A stretch of DNA of 41,454 bases from Campylobacterota bacterium (GCA_015494795.1 WGAM01000110.1:1-41454), one strand, 5' to 3'. Shown: positions 8,807 through 18,852, numbered from the stretch's first letter. Program-made: numbers and translations. Notes: a model not told the origin generated them from the letters alone.

Positions 8807-11302
8807 TTAATAAAATCTTCTCCTACCTTTTATATAACACTTTTCGCATATTGAAAATCTATATGTAAAATCTAAAACTTTACCACATCTATTACACTTT
8901 TTAACAAAATTACCCTGCTTTAGCGACTCTTCAATAAATCTATTTAGTTTTCCTCTCGCCTCTATCGCTTTTTTAGTATCTTTAAAGTGTTCAGGAAATT
9001 TAAAAGATAGCCAAAGATATAGAGAGATTTCTCTTACTCTATCTTCTGCATTTAACATCATCTCATTTGTCTGTGCAAATTGAGGTAGCTCTCTAGGTGG
9101 AATATATCTCACTTCTATATCTTGCTCTAACTCTCTAATATAACGGTGAAATATAGACTCAATATATGGTGAGGAGATTGGAGCAGGAGCAGATGCTAAA
9201 TAATATTTTGTTTTTAGGTCAAAATCATACTCATCAACAATTTCAGCAATCTCTAGTAATGAGTCAATATTCCCTGCGATAAATGGTCCTTCAAACTCCA
9301 TATTATCAGCAAAAAAGTTTAATATAGTATATAGATTATTAGTCTCTAAAATCTCACCAATTAATATAATATGCTCTAATGTTGCCATAACTGAAAATGG
9401 TAGTTCAATCTGCTCTAAGGCTCTATTTAATTTAGACCTTATCCTCTTTAGACTATATCTATCTAATGCACCAATATATCCAACCTCCTCAAATCCATAT
9501 CTTCCAGCTCTACCTGAGATTTGATTAATCTCTATTGGATATAGCTCTCTTGTTCTTAATCCATCAAACTTCTCATCTTTAGAAAATATTAGAGTCTTAA
9601 TTGGTAGATTTAAACCCATTGAGATAGCATCGGTAGCTACTAAAATATCACTCTCACCCTCTCTAAATCGTCTAGCCTCTTCTCTTCTAACTTCTGGCGA
9701 TAGATTTCCATATACTACAGATACTCTATAACTCTTTGATAGTTTCTGTTTTAGAGCTAAAACATCTCTCCTTGAGAAGGCTATAACTGCCGTCCCCTTC
9801 TCAATAGAGTTAATATCTGTTGGAGTTGATAATACTTTAAGTCTATTTTTTCTCTTAAACTCAACTATTTTCAGTGGCTCATTTAGGTATTGAGATAGTT
9901 TTTCTACTGCACTTAGTGCATTAGTTGAACCTGTTAATATTACCTTTTTAGCAGGTACACCAATTAGAGCATTTGCCCAAGCCCAACCTCTATCTCTATC
10001 ATCTATCATCTGTATCTCATCAATAACAGCAATATCAACCTCAACAGAGCTATTCATCATCTCTATTGTAGAAGAGATATGGGTTGACTCCTCATCAATA
10101 ATCTCCTCTTCACCTGTAATTAATGATACATTTACCCCCTCATCTTTTAACTTCTCATACCCCTCTAGTGCCAATAGTCTAAGTGGGGCTAAATAGTATC
10201 CTGTATCTGCATCTTTTAATTCTTTTAGTGCTTGATATGTCTTTCCACTATTGGTTTTGCCTACATGAAATATAATCTCTCGCTTTAACTCTCTTGCCAA
10301 TGGATAGAGTGATTTAAAATCTCTAATACTCTTTGCTAAAAGCTCCTCTTTTCTCCTCTTCTCCTCTATAGGAGCTATATAGTCTAAAAAGTTATATATA
10401 ACTCTTCTTTTTACTTTTTCAGTCAGTTTTAGATTTTTTGTACTATCTATATAGTTCTCTACATACTTTAATATAAAACTCTCTAATATACTATTATCAA
10501 TATCTAAACCTTCACTTAGTCTATATAGCTCTCTTTTTAACTCTTCTATATCTCTCTTAAAACTATCCTCTATCTCTATATTATTAAGATATTTTAGTGA
10601 AAGCTCTCTCCCTCTCCATATGATACTATAGAACTCTTTTCTAATATAGGATTTAACTAATCTATAAGATAGCTCCTTATTAAATAGAGTATAACTTCTA
10701 TCTTTCGATATATTTATCTTATCATTTTTTATAACTACTCTATACTCTGCTGGAACAATCTTTTTTAATATATTAAGAGGTATCTCTATCTCATATAGGT
10801 TATCTTCAGGTGGCATTTTAGATATAAGCTCTACTATATCAGATAGTTTTAAATATCTATGGGTTTTATAAATACTATTTTTTAAAAATCTATCTATCTC
10901 CTCCTCTTTCACTCTTATAGCACTCTCTTTTAACTCTAAAAGTAGCTTTTTTATCTTTAACATATCATTATCTAATAATATATCTGTATTAATAGCTTCA
11001 GTTGTGGTTAAAAGAGTTTTATGAAAACTATTCTCTGTAAAATTAAATCTATATGAGTGGTAAAACTCCATCTCTGATGAGTTATTAAAATTAACCTCTA
11101 ATATATCTTCCCACTCTTCTATCTTATCATTAAGTCTAATATATTTTAACTTATTAAAAATCTTATTTGCATCAATCTTAGATAGTTTTCTATCTATAAA
11201 AGCTGATACTACTCTATCCTCTTCATCTTGCGTATGTTCATATTTAGCTAAAATAGATAGTATAAACTCTAACTTATTTAACTGATTTTTTCTCTTTGCC
11301 AT
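8807..11302 (-). CDS. SUV3-like DExH-box RNA helicase with C-terminal zinc ribbon
   Basis: Walker A HVGKTNSGKTYQAL, LAPLRLLALE, DEIQM, GRAGRYG; all SUV3-family motifs; C-terminal CNRCGK...CEKCY. Confidence 0.85.
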   Translation of the reverse strand: MAKRKNQLNKLEFILSILAKYEHTQDEEDRVVSAFIDRKLSKIDANKIFNKLKYIRLNDKIEEWEDILEVNFNNSSEMEFYHSYRFNFTENSFHKTLLTTTEAINTDILLDNDMLKIKKLLLELKESAIRVKEEEIDRFLKNSIYKTHRYLKLSDIVELISKMPPEDNLYEIEIPLNILKKIVPAEYRVVIKNDKINISKDRSYTLFNKELSYRLVKSYIRKEFYSIIWRGRELSLKYLNNIEIEDSFKRDIEELKRELYRLSEGLDIDNSILESFILKYVENYIDSTKNLKLTEKVKRRVIYNFLDYIAPIEEKRRKEELLAKSIRDFKSLYPLARELKREIIFHVGKTNSGKTYQALKELKDADTGYYLAPLRLLALEGYEKLKDEGVNVSLITGEEEIIDEESTHISSTIEMMNSSVEVDIAVIDEIQMIDDRDRGWAWANALIGVPAKKVILTGSTNALSAVEKLSQYLNEPLKIVEFKRKNRLKVLSTPTDINSIEKGTAVIAFSRRDVLALKQKLSKSYRVSVVYGNLSPEVRREEARRFREGESDILVATDAISMGLNLPIKTLIFSKDEKFDGLRTRELYPIEINQISGRAGRYGFEEVGYIGALDRYSLKRIRSKLNRALEQIELPFSVMATLEHIILIGEILETNNLYTILNFFADNMEFEGPFIAGNIDSLLEIAEIVDEYDFDLKTKYYLASAPAPISSPYIESIFHRYIRELEQDIEVRYIPPRELPQFAQTNEMMLNAEDRVREISLYLWLSFKFPEHFKDTKKAIEARGKLNRFIEESLKQGNFVKKCNRCGKVLDFTYRFSICEKCYIKGRRRFY

Positions 11303-11395
11303 TAATTTTTACTTTTTTATATATTATATCATCTTACAAGTGATTTTAAAAAATTTTGATACTATTACAAAATTTAAAAAGTAGAAGGATATATT

Positions 11396-12247
11396 TTGAA
11401 AAAAAAGATAGAGGTTGTAAAGACTCTTTTAGAGGCTCTACCATATATTAAAAAGTTTCATAATGAAAAAATTGTAATTAAGTATGGTGGTTCTGCTCAA
11501 ACAAGTAAAGAGTTGAAAGAGAAGTTTGCACAAGATATTGCACTACTGCATACTGTTGGCATGAAGCCTATTATTGTGCATGGTGGAGGAAAAGCTATTA
11601 CTAAACTTCTTTCAGATTTAGGAGTTGAGACTAAATTTGTAGATGGACAGAGAGTTACAACAAGAGAGGTTATGAGAGTAGCAGAGATGGTACTTAGTGG
11701 GGAGATTAATAAAGAGATAGTATCTCTACTAAATGCTTATGGGACAAAAGCGATAGGAGTCTCAGGAAAAGATGGCTCTTTTTTAGAGGCTACTCCTAAA
11801 GATTTTAAAAACTTTGGATTTACAGGAGTTATTCAAAATGTAAATCCTCAAATTATAGATAATATTTTAGATGATGGTTTTGTGCCAGTTATTGCCCCTA
11901 TTGCAAGTGGAGTAAAGGTGGGACATATTGGATTTAATATTAATGCAGATTTAGCAGCTAGTAAAATAGCAGTAGCCTTAAATGCTAGAAAGGTTCTATT
12001 TTTAACAGATACGGTAGGTGTAATGGATAAAAATATGAGACTTATAAATACGCTAGATATAAGAAAAACAGAAGAGTTAAAGAGAGATGGAACAATTAAT
12101 GGTGGTATGGTTCCAAAAGTTGATGCCTGTATAGAGGCACTAAGAGGAGGAGTTAAAAAGGCTCATATTATAGATGGTAGAGTAGAACACTCTATGTTAT
12201 TAGAGATATTAACTAGTAGTGGAATTGGTACATGCTTAGAATTATAA
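11396..12247 (+). CDS. argB: acetylglutamate kinase
   Basis: IVIKYGGSAQ, PIIVHGGGKAI, TINGGMVPKVDAC motifs; TTG start with AAGGA-type RBS. Confidence 0.95.
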   Translation: MKKKIEVVKTLLEALPYIKKFHNEKIVIKYGGSAQTSKELKEKFAQDIALLHTVGMKPIIVHGGGKAITKLLSDLGVETKFVDGQRVTTREVMRVAEMVLSGEINKEIVSLLNAYGTKAIGVSGKDGSFLEATPKDFKNFGFTGVIQNVNPQIIDNILDDGFVPVIAPIASGVKVGHIGFNINADLAASKIAVALNARKVLFLTDTVGVMDKNMRLINTLDIRKTEELKRDGTINGGMVPKVDACIEALRGGVKKAHIIDGRVEHSMLLEILTSSGIGTCLEL

Positions 12248-12343
12248 TAGAAATTTATTAAAAAAAATAGTTTTTAAGCTTTTTTAATTAAGAGAAATTT
12301 TAATATAATCAATATAATTTAAATCTAAAGGGTAGAGAGCTTT

Positions 12344-12721
12344 ATGAATTTACAAAAAGTGGTATCAGGTTTCTTTTTTATTTTAGCAATGACAATTAAT
12401 TTTGGCTTTTTTTATGGAGACATTGATAATCCTGAACTCCATAGTGAATATGAACTATTTGTAGCTTTGGTAGTGAGTTTAATATCAACTGTTTTAAAAA
12501 TTGGAGATAAGACTCAATTAGGTGCTGTACTCTTAGCTACAAGCTTAGTAGCAGATATTCAACTGCTCTCTGCTGTTATTGTATGGGCTGTTACAGAGTA
12601 TCTATCTATTGTAGATGTTGAGGCATTTGCAGCTATTATATCTCTATCAGGTGGAGCATTATTGGCTAATATTACATCTGTAGTACTTTATGTAGGTGAA
12701 ACTCTAAAGTCAAAAAGGTAA
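12344..12721 (+). CDS. small multi-TM membrane protein (possibly DUF6394-type; from memory, unverified)
   Basis: 125 aa with about four hydrophobic segments; 4-nt gap to the downstream K+ channel gene. Confidence 0.75.
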   Translation: MNLQKVVSGFFFILAMTINFGFFYGDIDNPELHSEYELFVALVVSLISTVLKIGDKTQLGAVLLATSLVADIQLLSAVIVWAVTEYLSIVDVEAFAAIISLSGGALLANITSVVLYVGETLKSKR

Positions 12722-12725
12722 TCCA

Positions 12726-14411
12726 ATGAGTGATAATGCTTTTTGGATTATTTTACAGAAGTTAAGAGCACCTCTACTTGTTATTATTATAACCTACTCA
12801 ATAGCAATACTTGGAATGGTATTAATTCCAGGCATGGATAATGATGGCAAAGTATATCACTTAACCTTTTTTGATGCATTCTATTTTGTGTCATATATGG
12901 CATCAACTATAGGTTTTGGAGAGGCTCCATATACATTTACTTATGCTCAGAGGCTCTGGGTTACACTCTGTATATATATTACAGTTGTAGGTTGGTTTTA
13001 TGGTATTGGTGCATTAGTTACTGCTATAACTGATAAGACTCTAAAGTTTGAGCTAATGCGTAATAGATTTAGAAAGAGAGTTAGAGAGATTGGAGATGAT
13101 TTTATAATCATATTAGGTTATACCTATGTAAATGCAGAGATTATAAAAAAATTTATTTCTGTTAATATTGAAGTTGTATTAATAGAGGAGAATGAAGATA
13201 AAATAAGCCATTTTCTACTTGAGGATTTTAGTAGAGACATTCCTGTTATGGTCGGTAATGCACTATTAACAGAGACACTTCAAGATGCAGGAGTTTCACT
13301 CTCTAACTGTAAAGCTATTGTATCTCTTTTTAAAAATGAAGAGAATAATCTTAGAGTATCAATATTAACTAGATTTTTAAATCCTAAAGTTAAAGTTATT
13401 GCAAAATCAACATATAAAGATATTACAGTAAGTATATTAGATACAGATATAGCTAAAGCTATAAATCCTTTTGAAATTTTTGTAAAAAGGGTTGATATTG
13501 CATTAACATCTCCACATATATTGGTACTTGAAAATTGGATTTATCAAAATAGTGATTTAATGAATAAAGCTATGTTTTTACCAAAGGGGAGATATATAGT
13601 TTGTGGTTATGGAAGATTTGGTAAATTATTGCAAGATAAGTTTGAAAAACATAATTTAGAGTCTGTTTTTATTGATGAGAAGAGAGTAGCTAATATAAAT
13701 ATGATTGAGAATGGAAAGTTTATTAGAGCAAATCCAGATGATAAAGATACACTACTTAATGCTGGAATTAAAGAGGCAGTAGCCTTAATTGTTGGAACAC
13801 AACATGATATAGATAATCTATCAATTATTATAACAGCTAAAAAATTAAATCCAGATATATATATAATAGCAAGAGAGAATACTATGCAAGAGGTAAGTAT
13901 CTTTCAAGCTGCCAATATTGATTGGCTCTTTATGTTTGAAAAGATACTTATTAATAAGACATCTTTAGCTCTAACTAAACCTCTTAAACACCGTTTTTTA
14001 AAACTGATACTAAAAAAAGATGAAGAGTGGGCAAAAAAATTAGTAAAACTCTTAAGGAGAAATATTGGTATAAATCCCATAATAACATCTTTAAAAATTA
14101 ATGAGAATAATGCTTATGCAATATATCATGAGATTTTAGATGGACAAAGCATCTCTGTTGATATCCTTTTGCGTTCTCTTAATAATTGGCAAGAGAATAA
14201 CAAAATTGTTCCTCTTCTAATTCATAGAGAAAATGAAGAGATACTAATTCCTAGAAATAGAGATTTAAAGATAGGAGATGAGATATTATTTGCTTGTGAT
14301 AAAAAGGCAAAAGAGGAGATAGATTTAATTGCATCAAATATATATGAACTATACTATGCAATGTATGGTCAAGAGAAAGAGAGTCCTATATTAAAAAAAC
14401 TATTTGGATAA
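12726..14411 (+). CDS. RCK/TrkA-N domain potassium channel
   Basis: Pore/filter-like STIGFGEAPYTFT flanked by TMs; two TrkA-N-like domains (second with YIVCGYGRFGK); TrkA-C-like tail. Confidence 0.85.
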   Translation: MSDNAFWIILQKLRAPLLVIIITYSIAILGMVLIPGMDNDGKVYHLTFFDAFYFVSYMASTIGFGEAPYTFTYAQRLWVTLCIYITVVGWFYGIGALVTAITDKTLKFELMRNRFRKRVREIGDDFIIILGYTYVNAEIIKKFISVNIEVVLIEENEDKISHFLLEDFSRDIPVMVGNALLTETLQDAGVSLSNCKAIVSLFKNEENNLRVSILTRFLNPKVKVIAKSTYKDITVSILDTDIAKAINPFEIFVKRVDIALTSPHILVLENWIYQNSDLMNKAMFLPKGRYIVCGYGRFGKLLQDKFEKHNLESVFIDEKRVANINMIENGKFIRANPDDKDTLLNAGIKEAVALIVGTQHDIDNLSIIITAKKLNPDIYIIARENTMQEVSIFQAANIDWLFMFEKILINKTSLALTKPLKHRFLKLILKKDEEWAKKLVKLLRRNIGINPIITSLKINENNAYAIYHEILDGQSISVDILLRSLNNWQENNKIVPLLIHRENEEILIPRNRDLKIGDEILFACDKKAKEEIDLIASNIYELYYAMYGQEKESPILKKLFG

Positions 14412-14426
14412 TTAATAATAAGTAGC

Positions 14427-14432
14427 TATAAT
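14427..14432 (+). promoter_or_regulatory. putative -10 box (GC-TATAAT) upstream of dapD
   Basis: TATAAT 36 nt upstream of the dapD ATG; same GCTATAAT context recurs before yidC and the 21168 gene. Confidence 0.5.
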
Positions 14433-14467
14433 CGCAAAATTAAAATTTAGATAAAAAAGGTAAATAT

Positions 14468-15652
14468 ATGGCAGTTAATTCAGTAGAGGATTTTAAGAAT
14501 TTAATAGAGGATATAACATCTCAAAATGGTTATAGAGAACCGATAGGATTTGGTATTGCAAGAGTTGATAGAGGACAGAAAAATGCTGATAAAATTCTCC
14601 AAGCAAATTTTCCTATTATTAATTGGAGAGAAAATTATGGCTCTGGTGCAGTTTTTATAAAAGCTATTCAAGATGCAAACTTAAATATAGATTTTAATAG
14701 TAGTGAGTTTGTAGCCACTATTAATGAGAAGTTTATAGAGAGTGCAATTAGTTCATTTACTCCATATATAAATCTAGCAATTGGTCAAGAGCATAAGAAT
14801 GTTCAAGTTATAAAGATGTTATCTGAGATGGAAGATATTGGGAAAAACTTTAGAGTAGTTATACTATTTGAAGATAGTAAACCAAAGAGTGTAGAGGCAG
14901 TATATCTAAAACTATATGCACTATCTACACAGAAAGCTAAACTTAGAACACTCAATCTTGATGGTGCATTTGGAGTTTTAACAAATGTTGCATGGGTAGG
15001 AAATAGACCTTATGAGTTAGAGTATCTAAGAGAGAATGAGATTGAGATGAAACTAAATGGAACATTCCCTACAATTGATAGTGTAGATAAATTCCCACGA
15101 TATTTACAACATATAATACCTGCTGATAATACTAGAATATTAGATAGTAGCAAAGTTAGAATGGGTGCATCTTTAGCTAGTGGAACAACAGTTATGCCGG
15201 GGGCTTCATATATTAACTTTAATGCAGGTACTCTTGGTTCAGTAATGGTAGAGGGTAGAATATCAAGCTCTGCTATTGTTGGAGAGGGTAGTGATATTGG
15301 TGGAGGAGCTAGTATATTGGGTGTTTTAAGTGGAACAGATGGTAATCCAATATCTATTGGTAAAAATACTCTTCTTGGTGCCAACTCTGTTACAGGTATC
15401 CCTTTAGGTGATGGTTCTATTGTTGATGCAGGAGTTACTATTTTAGCAGGAACTAAAATTAAAATATCTTCTAATGAGTTAGATTTAATAAGAGAGGCAA
15501 ATCCAGAAACTGCTATTGAGATAAAAGAGATATTTAGAGGTAAAGAGCTACAGGGGCTTAATGGTATTCACTATAGACAAGACTCATTAACAGGAGAGAT
15601 AATAGCAAGAAGAAGTACTAGAGAAGTTAAACTGAATGAAGATTTACACTAA
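14468..15652 (+). CDS. dapD: tetrahydrodipicolinate N-succinyltransferase
   Basis: Left-handed beta-helix hexapeptide region (GASYINFNAGTLGSVMVEGRISSSAIVGEGSDIGGGASILG); typical Campylobacterota DapD length. Confidence 0.9.
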   Translation: MAVNSVEDFKNLIEDITSQNGYREPIGFGIARVDRGQKNADKILQANFPIINWRENYGSGAVFIKAIQDANLNIDFNSSEFVATINEKFIESAISSFTPYINLAIGQEHKNVQVIKMLSEMEDIGKNFRVVILFEDSKPKSVEAVYLKLYALSTQKAKLRTLNLDGAFGVLTNVAWVGNRPYELEYLRENEIEMKLNGTFPTIDSVDKFPRYLQHIIPADNTRILDSSKVRMGASLASGTTVMPGASYINFNAGTLGSVMVEGRISSSAIVGEGSDIGGGASILGVLSGTDGNPISIGKNTLLGANSVTGIPLGDGSIVDAGVTILAGTKIKISSNELDLIREANPETAIEIKEIFRGKELQGLNGIHYRQDSLTGEIIARRSTREVKLNEDLH

Positions 15653-15661
15653 GGCTAAGTT

Positions 15662-15898
15662 GTGAATGATTTTGATTTATTAAAAAAGGTATCTCTATTA
15701 GCTATATTGAAAAAAAAAGATAGTGAAACTATAAATGATGTTATGGAGACTCTTATGGATACTAATATGTTTCTTAGTAGAGATGAAGCAGAAAAGGTCT
15801 TTAGAGAACTTAGAGATAACAACTATATAGTTGGAGATAGTCTATCTATGATAGGTTTATTAGAAGCTAAAAAAGCAGAAGAGGAATTTAAACAGTAG
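15662..15898 (+). CDS. conserved-looking hypothetical protein, 78 aa
   Basis: Tightly packed between dapD and the plsC-like gene, GTG start; contains an A9 tract. Confidence 0.7.
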   Translation: MNDFDLLKKVSLLAILKKKDSETINDVMETLMDTNMFLSRDEAEKVFRELRDNNYIVGDSLSMIGLLEAKKAEEEFKQ

Positions 15899-16582
15899 AT
15901 GACACTTCATAAGATAAGATTAGCAATATATTCTTTACTTTTAACAAACTTTTTTGGATTAAAACTTAGAGGTGCAAAAGAGTCTAAAAAGAAAAAGAGT
16001 TTAAGGATAGAGTACTCTAAAACTCTTTTTAATAGATTAAAGCTCTCTATTGAGGTTAAAAATAGTGAAAAGCTCCCCGTTAATGGAAAATATCTACTTA
16101 TATCTAACCATAGAGGAATTATTGACCCTTTAGTAGTTGAGTTAGCTCTAAAAGATACAGATATTTATGGGCTTTGGATATCTAAAAAAGAGTTATATAA
16201 CTCTCCATTTTTTGGACTTTTTGTGAGAAATGGTGGTGCTATTCTTTTAGATAGAGAGAAGTCTCAAATGGGAAGCTTTTTTACAGATATTAAATCTAAT
16301 GTAAATAGAGGTGACTCTATTTTTATATTTCCAGAGGGGACTAGAAATAAAAGCAGTAAATTACTTTTAGAATTTAAAAATGGATTTAGAATAATCGCTA
16401 TTAAAAATAGATTGCCAATTATACCTGTATATATAAGAACCCGTACAGATGAGGTTTTAGCCAATTTTCTAAAAGATAAAAATTTAAAACAGACTATTAT
16501 TATAGAGATAGGTGATATTATTAGTTACAAAGAGAGAGGAAATTTAGAAGATATTTACAAAAAACAATTTGATATTAAGTAG
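15899..16582 (+). CDS. lysophospholipid / 1-acyl-glycerol-3-phosphate acyltransferase (PlsC family)
   Basis: NHRGIIDPLVVE (HX4D-like), FPEGTRNKSSKLLLEFKNG motif. Confidence 0.9.
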   Translation: MTLHKIRLAIYSLLLTNFFGLKLRGAKESKKKKSLRIEYSKTLFNRLKLSIEVKNSEKLPVNGKYLLISNHRGIIDPLVVELALKDTDIYGLWISKKELYNSPFFGLFVRNGGAILLDREKSQMGSFFTDIKSNVNRGDSIFIFPEGTRNKSSKLLLEFKNGFRIIAIKNRLPIIPVYIRTRTDEVLANFLKDKNLKQTIIIEIGDIISYKERGNLEDIYKKQFDIK

Positions 16583-16632
16583 TTTTAGTGTAAAATCTTG
16601 TTCCAAAATACCATGTAAGGATTAGTACTATT

Positions 16633-16767
16633 ATGAAAAGAACATTTCAACCACATAACACGCCACGAAAAAGAACTCATGGTTTTAGAGCTAGAATGAA
16701 AACTAAAAATGGAAGAAAAATCATCTCTGCTAGAAGAGCTAAAGGTAGAAAAAGATTAGCCGTATAA
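16633..16767 (+). CDS. rpmH: 50S ribosomal protein L34
   Basis: Read by eye: [44 protein letters not shown]; below the ORF-track length cutoff. Confidence 0.98.
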   Translation: MKRTFQPHNTPRKRTHGFRARMKTKNGRKIISARRAKGRKRLAV

Positions 16768-17096
16768 AACATTTTAGTAGTATTAAGACTACTAAAGAGT
16801 TTAATAGAGTTTACAATAATTCTAAAACTATTCATACCTCAGAGTTTGTACTTTTTTATCAATCTGATAGCAATGAGTATAAACTAGGCGTTGTTGCAAG
16901 TAAAAAAGTTGGCAATGCTGTTGCTAGAAATAGAGCAAAACGACTACTAAAATCTCTTATTATAACTAATCTTAATGAGTTAAAAAAAGGTAATTATATA
17001 TTAGTGGCAAAGCCTCTAATCCTTAAGAGTAATTATCTAAAGTTACAGAAATCATTTTTTAAAGTATTAAAGCGTTTAAATGCCATAAAACAATGA
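16755..17096 (+). CDS. rnpA: ribonuclease P protein component (start ATT 16755 or ATA 16764; no canonical start)
   Basis: Frame reads [69 protein letters not shown]...LKRLNAIKQ*; RnpA signature [14 protein letters not shown]; overlaps the 3' end of rpmH. Confidence 0.93.
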   Translation: MSRIKHFSSIKTTKEFNRVYNNSKTIHTSEFVLFYQSDSNEYKLGVVASKKVGNAVARNRAKRLLKSLIITNLNELKKGNYILVAKPLILKSNYLKLQKSFFKVLKRLNAIKQ

Positions 17097-17116
17097 TTAT
17101 TTTAAATAGTTTTAGC

Positions 17117-17122
17117 TATAAT
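17117..17122 (+). promoter_or_regulatory. putative -10 box (GC-TATAAT) upstream of yidC
   Basis: GCTATAAT in the 121-nt rnpA-yidC gap. Confidence 0.4.
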
Positions 17123-17217
17123 CCAACTACTGATTTCAAATAAAATTCTTAACTAATTAATATAATTTAACTCTTAAATAATATTTTTTAATAGCTAAGA
17201 ATAAAAGGTAATTTCTA

Positions 17218-18828
17218 GTGGAACAACAACAAGATTTACAAAAAAGACTTCTTTTAGCATTAGTGCTTTCGTTTGCAGTATTTGTACTGTTTGATATGTT
17301 TATGCCAAAACCTCCAAAAGCTATTGATAGTAATAGTAATCATAAAATAGAGGAGAGTAAGCAGAGTATAAATAGAATATCAACTGAAACACCAAAAGTT
17401 ATAGATAGCAAAGCAGTTGCAAGTAGTTTACCAAAAATATCTAGTAGCAATGCACCTATTACAAAGATTAATGCACTCTCAACTATCAAATCAGATAAGT
17501 TTATCTATACTATTGATGATATTGGAAGAGTAGCACAGGTTACACTTTTAGAAGATAAGTATAAATATCAAGGTAAACCTTTAGAGCTATTTAATCCTAA
17601 TTGGGTAAAACCTTTAGAGATTAGATTTTCTGATAAAAAATTAAATCAAGAGGCATTAAAGACTCCCTACAGCACAAGTAGTAGAGAGATAACTTTAGAT
17701 GGAACTAAAAAGAGTTTAATATTAACTCAAAAGTTAAGTTCTGTAACTATCACTAAAAAAATCATATTCTATAGAGATGGACACTATGATTTAAATGTTA
17801 AATTATCATCTCCTAAAGAGTATTTTATAACGACAGGTCAGAGACCAGATGCAGACCATACTAACTATATGGTTGTAAAGGGTGTAATGGTTAGAAAGGG
17901 AGATGGTATAACAAAAATTATTGAAGATGGAGATGCAGAGGGGAGTCCAATATTCCCTAATGCTAAGTTTACAGCATCATTTGATAGATATTACACCTCT
18001 ATACTATATAATTTTCAAAAACCAATTAATGTCTCTTATATAACAACTCCAGAAGAGAATGCTATTGTATTTGTACAAGGTGAGCAAGATTTAAAAATTC
18101 ATGGATATATCGGTGCTAAGAGTTATGATACTCTCTACTCTATTCATCCAGAGTTAACAGAGGCTATTGAGTATGGTTGGTTTACATTTCTCTCCAAACC
18201 TCTATTTAAAGTACTTCATTGGATAGATAAAGTTCTTGGTAATTGGGGTTGGTCAATTATTATATTGACTCTTCTTATTAAACTTCTTCTATTTCCTTTA
18301 TCATATAAAGGTATGATGTCTATGCAGAAACTTAAAGATTTAGCACCTAAGATGAATGAGATAAAAGAAAGATATAAAGATGATGCACAAAAGATGAATA
18401 TGAAGATGATGGAGTTATATAGAAAACATGGGGCAAATCCAATGGGTGGTTGTCTCCCTATGTTACTTCAAATTCCAGTATTTTTTGCTCTATATAGAGT
18501 TTTCTTAAATGCAGTTGAACTTCAAGGGGCTCCTTGGGCTTTATGGATTACTGATTTATCTCAAAAAGACCCATATTTTGTATTGCCAATTTTAATGGGT
18601 GTATCTATGTGGTTTCAACAAAAAATCACACCAAACTCAATGACAGATCCAATGCAACAGAAGATATTTCAATGGTTACCTGTAATTATGACAATGTTTT
18701 TCCTAACATTCCCATCAGGCTTAGTTCTTTACTGGTTAGTAAATAATATATTTACAATTGCACAACAGTATGTAATCAATCAAGCCTATGAAAAACATAA
18801 AGCAACTCAAAAATTAGAAAAACAATAG
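17218..18828 (+). CDS. yidC: membrane protein insertase YidC
   Basis: Large periplasmic domain, C-terminal GWSIIILTLLIKLLLFPLSYKGMMSMQKLKDLAPKM and QIPVFFALYRVFLNAVEL. Confidence 0.97.
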   Translation: MEQQQDLQKRLLLALVLSFAVFVLFDMFMPKPPKAIDSNSNHKIEESKQSINRISTETPKVIDSKAVASSLPKISSSNAPITKINALSTIKSDKFIYTIDDIGRVAQVTLLEDKYKYQGKPLELFNPNWVKPLEIRFSDKKLNQEALKTPYSTSSREITLDGTKKSLILTQKLSSVTITKKIIFYRDGHYDLNVKLSSPKEYFITTGQRPDADHTNYMVVKGVMVRKGDGITKIIEDGDAEGSPIFPNAKFTASFDRYYTSILYNFQKPINVSYITTPEENAIVFVQGEQDLKIHGYIGAKSYDTLYSIHPELTEAIEYGWFTFLSKPLFKVLHWIDKVLGNWGWSIIILTLLIKLLLFPLSYKGMMSMQKLKDLAPKMNEIKERYKDDAQKMNMKMMELYRKHGANPMGGCLPMLLQIPVFFALYRVFLNAVELQGAPWALWITDLSQKDPYFVLPILMGVSMWFQQKITPNSMTDPMQQKIFQWLPVIMTMFFLTFPSGLVLYWLVNNIFTIAQQYVINQAYEKHKATQKLEKQ

Positions 18829-18852
18829 ATATAGAAGGGGGAAATTATAATT

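Noticed and set aside
12250-12295. Terminator after argB (A-rich/T-rich stretch)
   Set aside because: No GC-containing stem; only A-run versus T-run complementarity.
15010-15384. 124-aa minus ORF
   Set aside because: Antisense shadow of the dapD hexapeptide repeats.
16264-16464. 66-aa minus ORF
   Set aside because: Antisense of the plsC-like gene.
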